Shown here: piece after piece, positions 5,909 to 10,834 of the stretch
Layout of the letters: each line of letters opens with the position of its first letter
How positions within the stretch are numbered: the first letter of the stretch is position 1
Origin: SHLQ01 sp047638715
Lineage (GTDB): Bacteria > Actinomycetota > Acidimicrobiia > Acidimicrobiales > SHLQ01
DNA: 10,834 bases
Reading direction: 5' to 3'
Assembly: GCA_047638715.1 (NCBI GenBank)
Contig: JBLIMK010000113.1
Coordinates: 1 to 10,834 of the forward strand
Position numbers and translations under genes: made by a program
The notes under the pieces: generated by a model
What the model saw: only the letters and a program-made list of their open reading frames with translations
Told to the model about the DNA's origin: nothing
Databases searched by the model: none

Positions 5909-6754
5909 ATGATCCAGGAGATACTCGTCCCGTTCAACGGGTCCGACGAGACCCGCCGCGCTGTCGAAGTCGGTGCAGGCCTCGCGCGTGCCGCAGAGCG
6001 TCCTCTGCGGATCTTCGCTTATTCTGAAAAGCCCGGAATTCCTGCTCATTCGGCCGCTCTGTACGAACTCGCCGATCTCATCAGCGTGCGATACGGGCTC
6101 AGTCCGCAGATCACCTCGGTTCCGACGTTTCGGTTTCTCGGCGACGAATTGATCTCTCAATCTGCTCGTCGACCGGGTTCGGTAATCGCCATCCCCTCAT
6201 CTGGTCCTGGTCGGCGGGCACTGGTCATGGGTTCCCTGGCAACAGATGTGCTGACGTACAACCCGGGCCCCACGATCCTGGTCGGACCCGAGTGCGAATC
6301 TCCTACCTTCGAAGCCGCTGGTCCGATGGTGATCGCGCTCGACGGATCTCACGAATCGGAGCGGATCCTCGACGTCGCCCATGAATGGGCGCAGGTATTT
6401 CACCTCGAGGTCGACATCATCACGGTCTTGGATCCTGTCTTCTCGTCAGCCACGGCGTCGGCCATCGCATCCGGCGATATCGTTGAATCGGCCTACGTTG
6501 CACAGGTCGCGCAGAGATCCCCGATCGCTTCGGACCACCCCACGTACGATGTCCTCCATGGTCGGCCCGCCGACGAGATCGTGCGCGAGGCGACCGATCG
6601 CAACGCCTCGCTCATCGCCATGGCATCGAGCGTTCCGCACGGTGTCGACCGGCTCCTGCACGGCAGCATTCTCGACTCGGTCACTCGGCACAGCCCCGTT
6701 CCGATTCTGGCTCTGGGCACACAGCCGCGCACGACGTCTCGCCAGACATCGTGA
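5909..6754 (+). CDS. Tandem-domain universal stress protein
   Basis: A 281-residue cytoplasmic protein with two USP folds. The first runs from IQEILVPFNGSDETRRAVE to PTILVG (about 2-126). The second runs from GPMVIALDGSHESERILDVA to VPILALG (about 138-270). Tandem USPs of this length are frequent in the DosR regulon of mycobacteria. The nucleotide-binding pattern G-x2-G-x9-G-S/T is incomplete in both halves: GPGRRALVMGS in the first, and SVPHGVDRLLHGS in the second, where the first glycine is missing. ATP binding is therefore doubtful or limited. ATG 5909-5911 follows GGGAG with a 7-base gap. Two DosR-like boxes lie upstream and the DevR-like regulator gene follows 38 bp downstream. The molecular role of such proteins, probably as stress or dormancy modulators, is not defined by sequence. 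Confidence 0.85.
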   Translation: MIQEILVPFNGSDETRRAVEVGAGLARAAERPLRIFAYSEKPGIPAHSAALYELADLISVRYGLSPQITSVPTFRFLGDELISQSARRPGSVIAIPSSGPGRRALVMGSLATDVLTYNPGPTILVGPECESPTFEAAGPMVIALDGSHESERILDVAHEWAQVFHLEVDIITVLDPVFSSATASAIASGDIVESAYVAQVAQRSPIASDHPTYDVLHGRPADEIVREATDRNASLIAMASSVPHGVDRLLHGSILDSVTRHSPVPILALGTQPRTTSRQTS

Positions 6755-6764
6755 CGTCCGAAGC

Positions 6765-6770
6765 TAGGAT
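6765..6770 (+). promoter_or_regulatory. -10 element for the response regulator gene
   Basis: TAGGAT lies between the USP stop (6754) and the regulator. It predicts a transcription start at about 6777 and a short 5' leader of about 16 bases that contains the ribosome site GGAG (6784-6787) before ATG 6793. The regulator could thus be made independently of the upstream USP gene. Confidence 0.4.
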
Positions 6771-6792
6771 TCTGTATGACGATGGAGCGTTC

Positions 6793-7449
6793 ATGACGAT
6801 CAAGAAAACCCGAGTGTTTCTGCTCGACGACCACGAAATCGTTCGGCGCGGCGTGGCACAGATGCTCGAAGCGGAGGATGACCTCATCGTCGTTGGTGAG
6901 GCCGACTCTGCCGCATCAGCGATGGCCGAGATCCGGAATTGTGCGCCCGACGTGGCTGTGCTTGACGTACGGCTGGGCGATGGGAACGGAATCGAGGTGT
7001 GCCGAGACATCCGAGCGGAACATCCCGACCTGCCGTGTTTGATGCTCACTTCCTTCGCCGACGACCGAGCGCTCCTCGATGCAGCACTTGCAGGCGCAGC
7101 TGGTTACGTCCTCAAAGAGATCCGATCCAATGAGCTGATCTCCTCGATCCGGAAAGTGGCCGCTGGGTCACAGCTTCTCGACAGCGCAGAGGTCCGCATG
7201 CGTATGAGTCGCCTTCGAGAATCCGAAGAGGGCAAGCTATCCGAGCTCACGCCCCAGGAACGGCGAATTTTCGATCTCATTGGCGACGGCATGTCGAATC
7301 GCCAAATCGCCGACGAGATGTACCTCGCGGAGAAGACCGTGAAGAACTACATCTCCAACATGTTCGCGAAGCTTGGGGTAACCCGACGCACGCAAGCTGC
7401 TGCAATGGCTGCTCGCATCGAGGAGCAGCAGCGCCGGCGCTTCGAATAG
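6793..7449 (+). CDS. devR: NarL/LuxR-family response regulator, DevR/DosR-like
   Basis: A 218-residue cytoplasmic transcription factor, close to the 217 of M. tuberculosis DevR. The receiver domain has the acidic pair Asp12-Asp13, phospho-acceptor Asp58 in VLDVRLGDGNG, Thr86 and Lys108, each four positions from the DevR equivalents. The helix-turn-helix begins at LTPQERRIFDLI, and the recognition helix contains LAEKTVKNYIS, the segment that in DevR carries the DNA-contacting lysines and asparagine, so a similar operator is expected. ATG 6793-6795 is chosen because GGAG lies 5 bases upstream and it gives the standard N-terminus; an in-frame GTG at 6751 would add 14 atypical residues. Likely targets are the DosR-like boxes at 5794, 5831 and 8756, and its likely partner is the kinase at the right edge. 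Symbol by similarity. Confidence 0.9.
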   Translation: MTIKKTRVFLLDDHEIVRRGVAQMLEAEDDLIVVGEADSAASAMAEIRNCAPDVAVLDVRLGDGNGIEVCRDIRAEHPDLPCLMLTSFADDRALLDAALAGAAGYVLKEIRSNELISSIRKVAAGSQLLDSAEVRMRMSRLRESEEGKLSELTPQERRIFDLIGDGMSNRQIADEMYLAEKTVKNYISNMFAKLGVTRRTQAAAMAARIEEQQRRRFE

Positions 7450-7476
7450 CTGAGACTCGACGAAGTCGACTGCGCC

Positions 7477-8724
7477 TCAGAAGAGTTCGATCGCCTGCCA
7501 GATTCCCAGCGCCGCTGAGGCCATAGCGCCGAGAAGTCCGTTCACCAGCCAACGTGTGCGTGCCAGCTCGGCGTTCGTGCGAACCAGCCGAACGAGTGCA
7601 ACGTTCACGAGTGTGAACACGCTAAGGGTGATCACGCTCGTTACTTTCGCAAGGGTGACGAGCGGGAAGAAGACCGCCAGAACGATGATGGCCGCCCCGA
7701 CCAGGAACGTCGCGAGCGACGGCGTGCGGTGCCGAGCGTTCACCTGGGCAAGGCGCCGCGGGAGCTGCCCGTCGGTGGCCATGCCATAGAGCACCCTCGA
7801 CGCCATGACGATTTGCACGAGTATGCCGTTGATCATCGCGAAGCTCGCAATCGTTGCGATCGGTGCCGAGTTGAGGCCGCTGACCTCGCTGAAGATCACG
7901 GTCATCGGCGCACTCGACTCGGCGATTTCTGCTCGGTTCGGGAGGGATGTAGCGATGAGGGCCAGTGACACGTAGGCGACGAGCGTGATGCCGAGGGTCC
8001 ATGCGATCGCCCGAGGTGCTGCCCGCCGTGGATCGATTGTTTCTTCGGCCATATTGGCGATGTCTTCGAAACCAATAAACGCAAAGAACGCAATTCCTGC
8101 GCCTGCAAGGACCGGGCCGAACGCTCCGTCCGCAAACAAGTCGAACGCTGGTATGAGCGCATCGCCTTCGACATGGGGCAGGCCGAGCACAACGATGAGG
8201 ATCAACGTTCCGAGCTCGAGCAATGTCACGACAGCGGCGAGGATGACACTCTCGCGAACGCCCCACCACGCAACACCACACAGGACGATCACGATGCCGA
8301 CGGCCGTCAGCCGCTCGGGGATTGAAATGAGTGTCGTGACGTACCCAGCAAAGGCGAGAGAAACGACTGCGCTCGACACCACGCCAGTGACGACCACGCC
8401 CAAACCAGCGACGCGACCGGCAAGGGCACCGATGCCCCGACGGACGTAAACCGCCTCGCCGCCGGCTCTGGGAAACTGCGCTACCAGCGCCATGTAGGAA
8501 ATGCCGGTGAGACCGGCGATGACGCCGGCGACCAGGAACGCCATCGGCGCCTGGCTGCCCGCCGACGCAAGAATTTCTCCGACCAGAGCGAAGATGCCGG
8601 CGCCGATCGTGACTCCGAGCCCATAAAGGATCAGTAACGGAAGCGAGAGAGTTCGACGAAGTTGGCCGTCGTCCCCCTGGTCTTGGTTGGCCATGGGTAG
8701 TGGACGTTTCTCTCGGGGAGGCAT
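7477..8724 (-). CDS. APC-superfamily amino acid permease
   Basis: An integral membrane transporter of 415 residues with about 12 predicted helices. The first helix contains GVTIGAGIFALVGEI (38-51), with the GAGIF unwound motif that binds the amino-acid backbone in APC transporters. FFAFIGFEDIANMAEET is the typical TM6 and following loop with the conserved Glu. PRRAAPRAI follows, as in amino acid/polyamine antiporter-like members. Function is probably secondary uptake or exchange of an amino acid or amine at the cytoplasmic membrane; the substrate cannot be assigned. The start at ATG 8722-8724 is uncertain: ATG 8692-8694 would remove ten polar residues. I prefer 8724 because a DosR-like box is centred 41.5 bp upstream, matching a leaderless start. 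It is divergent from the USP gene and convergent with the regulator gene, 27 bp apart. Confidence 0.85.
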   Translation of the reverse strand: MPPREKRPLPMANQDQGDDGQLRRTLSLPLLILYGLGVTIGAGIFALVGEILASAGSQAPMAFLVAGVIAGLTGISYMALVAQFPRAGGEAVYVRRGIGALAGRVAGLGVVVTGVVSSAVVSLAFAGYVTTLISIPERLTAVGIVIVLCGVAWWGVRESVILAAVVTLLELGTLILIVVLGLPHVEGDALIPAFDLFADGAFGPVLAGAGIAFFAFIGFEDIANMAEETIDPRRAAPRAIAWTLGITLVAYVSLALIATSLPNRAEIAESSAPMTVIFSEVSGLNSAPIATIASFAMINGILVQIVMASRVLYGMATDGQLPRRLAQVNARHRTPSLATFLVGAAIIVLAVFFPLVTLAKVTSVITLSVFTLVNVALVRLVRTNAELARTRWLVNGLLGAMASAALGIWQAIELF

Positions 8725-8729
8725 GCCTC
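8718..8729. repeat. 12-bp perfect palindrome over the permease start codon
   Basis: GAGGCATGCCTC is a perfect palindrome whose central ATG is the proposed minus-strand start codon. It could be an operator covering the start site, or chance in GC-rich DNA. Confidence 0.25.
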
Positions 8730-8755
8730 ATCGTGCTGGAGCGCCGTGCCAGCGG

Positions 8756-8775
8756 GAAGGGACCTAAGGCCCTCC
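8756..8775. promoter_or_regulatory. DosR/DevR-like box 3 (divergent permease / USP region)
   Basis: GAAGGGACCTAAGGCCCTCC matches 12 of 20 positions of the DosR consensus by eye. The core GGGAC, CTAA and GGCCC is well kept and the outer bases are not. It shares GGGACC with the two boxes near 5800. Its centre is 41.5 bp from the permease start codon, and about 40 bp from the plus-strand start implied by GAGGAT at 8793, so one box may serve both directions. Confidence 0.5.
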
Positions 8776-8792
8776 CGCATCGAGCGGTGAAC

Positions 8793-8798
8793 GAGGAT
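8793..8798 (+). promoter_or_regulatory. Putative -10 for the two-gene USP operon
   Basis: GAGGAT, followed by CG as at 5871, predicts transcription from about 8805 and a leader of about 40 bases carrying the strong ribosome site at 8833. Confidence 0.3.
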
Positions 8799-8832
8799 CG
8801 TAGGGGAAACGAGGCGCTCGTCTCGGTTCAGC

Positions 8833-8840
8833 GGAGGTGA
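8833..8840 (+). promoter_or_regulatory. Strong ribosome binding site deciding the USP start
   Basis: GGAGGTGA is fully complementary to the anti-Shine-Dalgarno end of 16S rRNA and lies 5 bases before ATG 8846. The in-frame GTG at 8837 lies inside this site, so it cannot be the true start. Confidence 0.75.
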
Positions 8841-8845
8841 AGAAC

Positions 8846-9292
8846 ATGGATGTTGTGGTCGTCGGTGTCGATGGGTCGGGCAACGCTCGGGAGGCGCTGC
8901 GCGCTGCAATCACCGAAGCGTCGTGGCGAGACTGTGAAGTGGTCGCTGTCAACGTCGTTCACTATCCGGCTGCTATCGGGTTCGAGGGAGCGAGTATCTC
9001 TCCAGAGACACTCTTCGAGGCGGGAAGGATTGCGCTGACCGATGAAGTGGAGGCCGTCACTAACGACCTGCCTGATGGGTCGCTAGTGAAGATCCAACAG
9101 CAAGTACGGCTCGGCCACATCGGCTCCGAACTTCTCGCGATCGGCGACGACACCGACACTGACGTGAAGCTGACGGTCGTCGGTAGTCGAGGACTTGGCG
9201 GTTTCAGAGGGCTGCTCGTCGGATCGGTAACCACCTATCTTGTTCATCACCTCAACTCGCCGCTTCTCGTCGTGCCCGCCAACCGTGGCTGA
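8846..9292 (+). CDS. Single-domain universal stress protein, ATP-binding type
   Basis: A 148-residue cytoplasmic protein forming one complete USP alpha/beta fold. It starts MDVVVVGVDGSGNAREAL, with the conserved Asp of the first strand. Near the end is VVGSRGLGGFRGLLVGSVT, an exact match to the G-x2-G-x9-G-S motif for ATP, followed by the usual final strand SPLLVVPA. It should therefore bind ATP, unlike the two tandem USPs in the window. Start ATG 8846 is fixed by the GGAGGTGA site. Only 13 bp separate its stop from the next USP-like gene, so they form an operon. A DosR-like box and -10 lie upstream, which suggests control by the DevR-like regulator. Its partner or client is unknown. Confidence 0.9.
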   Translation: MDVVVVGVDGSGNAREALRAAITEASWRDCEVVAVNVVHYPAAIGFEGASISPETLFEAGRIALTDEVEAVTNDLPDGSLVKIQQQVRLGHIGSELLAIGDDTDTDVKLTVVGSRGLGGFRGLLVGSVTTYLVHHLNSPLLVVPANRG

Positions 9293-9305
9293 GGATCGCA
9301 GGGCG

Positions 9306-10109
9306 GTGAATAGCAGCGTGCGTGTGCCTGTCCTTCGACCAGCAGACGTGACCTTCCTTGCTCCCATAGCGATGCGATTCGCCAACCTGCTGGATCGGTC
9401 CATCGAGATCGTCACCATCGTCAGCCCCGAAGACGATCTGCGGCTCGAACATGACCGCTTCTCCGCGGCACTTTCTGCGCTCGAAGCGCAGGTCGGCCAT
9501 CCTGTTGCCTTTCGCATCATCGCGAGCGACAACATCGCATCGGCGTTGATCGAAATTTGTCGGGACCGGATCACGGTCATGGCGACGTCCGCAAGCCCAT
9601 TCGACGAGACGCACTACGTCGGGTCGTTTGCATCAGCTCTGCTGGCCATCAGCGAGGCTCCGGTGATTCTCATTGGCCCGAACGTGTCGACGAACGCCAA
9701 CTTCGACCCCGAGCGGGTCTATGTGGGTCGATCGCGCGATGTCGACGACGTTGCGTCGAACGCGGCCGCAGAAGCGTTCGCTCATCACCTCGATGTCCCG
9801 GTGGCGACCGTGACTATCGACCCGAAAGGAATCGTGTATGAATACGACTACGACGATGAGCGAATAGATCGACCGAACGAAGTTCATGCCTCGATGAAAC
9901 GGCAACCGATCGACCCTTCGCAGGTCGCCAAGATTCTGGCTGACTATGCGGCGACTGGTTTGCTCGTGGTCTCGACGCGAGCGACGCAGAACCTCGAGAG
10001 GATCTGCGGAAGAAGTGTCGCTATGGACACGATCGCCGACGCCAGTTCGCCGGTCGTCGCTGTCGGCCCGCACGCGGACCCGGCCTTCGAGTTGGCCAGG
10101 AGCAATTGA
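9306..10109 (+). CDS. Degenerate tandem universal-stress-protein-like protein
   Basis: A 267-residue cytoplasmic protein with two USP-like halves. The first is about 5-122 (RVPVLRPADVTFLAPIAMRFANLL to APVILIGPN). The second is about 132-258 (ERVYVGRSRDVDDVASNAAAEAFAHHL to SSPVVAVGPH). Neither half has the G-x2-G-x9-G-S/T ATP motif: the place is taken by TSASPFDETHYVGSFASAL and STRATQNLERICGRSVAMD. The first-strand Asp-Gly-Ser is also missing, so it probably belongs to the non-ATP-binding branch. GTG 9306 is the first plausible start after the upstream stop at 9292. A GTG at 9318 is possible, and no good ribosome site is visible, so translation may be coupled to the preceding USP gene. It ends 6 bp before the convergent histidine kinase gene. 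Confidence 0.75.
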   Translation: MNSSVRVPVLRPADVTFLAPIAMRFANLLDRSIEIVTIVSPEDDLRLEHDRFSAALSALEAQVGHPVAFRIIASDNIASALIEICRDRITVMATSASPFDETHYVGSFASALLAISEAPVILIGPNVSTNANFDPERVYVGRSRDVDDVASNAAAEAFAHHLDVPVATVTIDPKGIVYEYDYDDERIDRPNEVHASMKRQPIDPSQVAKILADYAATGLLVVSTRATQNLERICGRSVAMDTIADASSPVVAVGPHADPAFELARSN

Positions 10110-10115
10110 AGGGCC

Positions 10116-10834
10116 TCAAGGCGTTCTTGGTACCTGCCACTTGAGATGGGTGCCACCGCTAGCGCGAGGGCCGATCTCAAACACTCCACCGAGGTCTTCG
10201 GCTCGCCGCCGAAGGTTATTCATCCCGTGACCCGTGAGCGCTCGAGTCGTGGAGTTGATTTCGTCGGGCGAAATGCCCTGACCGTCATCACTAATCTCGA
10301 CGATCACCGCGTCGTCGGTCGCTCGGATCTCAACGTCTACTGAGCTCGCTACGGCATGCTTGGCAACATTCGCCAGCGCCTCTCGCACGACTGCCGCGAC
10401 CTCCCGTCGCAGTGAGTCGGGTATAGCGTTGTAGCGCTGGCGGGTAATGCTCGGGTCGAAGCCGAGCGCTGCACGCTGGTGTTCAATGACCTCGTCGACC
10501 TCATCGACGGTGGTTTCTTCGTCCTCGTCGTCGAGGTACAGGTCAAATATCGCCTGGCGCAGCTGACGTATTGCGGTGTCGATGTTGTCGACGGACTCAG
10601 ACAGAGAAGTGCGAATATCGCCGGCGTCCGTCCTGGTAGCGAGCGCTTGCAGACTCATTCCTGTCGCGAACAGCTGCTGAACCACGGTGTCGTGGAGGTC
10701 CTGAGCAATTCGTTCGCGCACCTGGGCCACGTTGAGCTTGTCGTTCGCTGCCCGAAGGTTCGTTTCGCTGTGATTGCGGGTGACGGCATACCGAATCGAG
10801 CGCGCGACCATGTCGCCGTCGACTGTGCTCTTCG
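10116..10834 (-). CDS. DevS-like HisKA_3/HATPase histidine kinase, C-terminal part (N-terminus outside window)
   Basis: This is the 3' part of a sensor kinase, probably the partner of the DevR-like regulator. The frame is open through the right edge; the ATG at 10809-10811 is internal. The dimerisation/phospho-acceptor region is RERIAQDLHDTVVQQLFATG, with the histidine at 10692-10694, very similar to the DosS/DosT/NarL-partner kinases. The catalytic domain has REALANVAKHA (N box), ISDDGQGI (G1) and GHGMNNLRRRAEDLGG (G2) and ends normally at TGA 10116-10118. An acidic linker (LYLDDEDEETTVDEVDEV) follows the four-helix bundle. Upstream of the kinase core the visible sequence is VDGDMVARSIRYAVTRNHSE, which resembles the last helix of a receiver domain joined to an output helix. 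The missing N-terminus may therefore be a receiver rather than a GAF sensor. The phosphotransfer partner is inferred from context. Confidence 0.88.
   Translation of the reverse strand, partial: KSTVDGDMVARSIRYAVTRNHSETNLRAANDKLNVAQVRERIAQDLHDTVVQQLFATGMSLQALATRTDAGDIRTSLSESVDNIDTAIRQLRQAIFDLYLDDEDEETTVDEVDEVIEHQRAALGFDPSITRQRYNAIPDSLRREVAAVVREALANVAKHAVASSVDVEIRATDDAVIVEISDDGQGISPDEINSTTRALTGHGMNNLRRRAEDLGGVFEIGPRASGGTHLKWQVPRTP

Noticed and set aside
6751..6792. GTG 6751 as the regulator start
   Set aside because: It overlaps the USP stop and adds 14 residues not typical of DevR-like proteins; ATG 6793 has a ribosome site and gives the standard length.
6776..6796. Six-codon upstream frame (MTMERS, then stop) overlapping the regulator ATG as ATGA
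   Set aside because: It lies within a base of the predicted transcription start and could act as a leaderless coupling peptide. However, GGAG before ATG 6793 already explains regulator translation, and so short a frame is likely chance.
7450..7476. Terminator hairpin between the convergent regulator and permease genes
   Set aside because: Only TCGAC-gaa-GTCGA (5 bp) is visible, with no T-run; too weak to call.
1..10834. tRNA, rRNA, CRISPR arrays, insertion sequences
   Set aside because: No cloverleaf, repeat-spacer pattern, transposase motif or terminal inverted repeats were recognised anywhere in the window.

Overview
The window is high-GC, densely coded bacterial DNA. It looks like an actinobacterium, and I would guess the class Acidimicrobiia. 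Evidence: a DevR/DosR-type response regulator, several universal stress proteins (USPs), a fused phosphotransferase/P-loop kinase of the Mycobacterium Rv2004c type, an LAXTG-type (class E sortase) wall-anchored protein, and at least one promoter laid out for leaderless transcription. The lineage is inferred; no rRNA or tRNA is present to confirm it.

Left part (1-3400). The 3' part of a PLP-dependent threonine-aldolase-like enzyme runs into the window and ends on the same CTAG as a convergent peroxiredoxin gene. That peroxiredoxin (738-1202, minus) is the most striking item. Its frame is interrupted once, by a UGA exactly where the peroxidatic cysteine belongs. A clean 8-bp hairpin with a G in its 5-nt loop begins 8 nt after the UGA, as expected for a bacterial SECIS element. 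I read it as a probable selenocysteine peroxiredoxin. Next come a hypothetical protein (minus) and a two-gene ABC exporter operon (ATPase plus ABC-2 permease) with an apparently leaderless promoter.

Middle and right part (3400-10834). This resembles a dormancy or redox-stress (DosR-like) locus. The genes are a secreted LAXTG surface protein and the fused kinase upstream of it (one operon, minus), a tandem-domain USP, a DevR-like regulator, an APC-family permease (minus), a canonical ATP-motif USP followed by a degenerate tandem USP, and the C-terminal part of a DevS-like histidine kinase at the right edge. The regulator keeps the DevR recognition-helix sequence. Both divergent promoter regions (5762-5908 and 8725-8845) carry sequences resembling the mycobacterial DosR box. 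In several cases the box centre lies about 42 bp from a predicted start site, so kinase/LAXTG, both USP units and the permease could form one local regulon driven by the regulator and kinase encoded beside them. The kinase appears to be preceded by the end of a receiver domain rather than a haem GAF domain, so the input signal may differ from that of mycobacteria.

No intergenic stretch exceeds about 150 bases. I saw no tRNA, rRNA, CRISPR array, insertion sequence or convincing intrinsic terminator.
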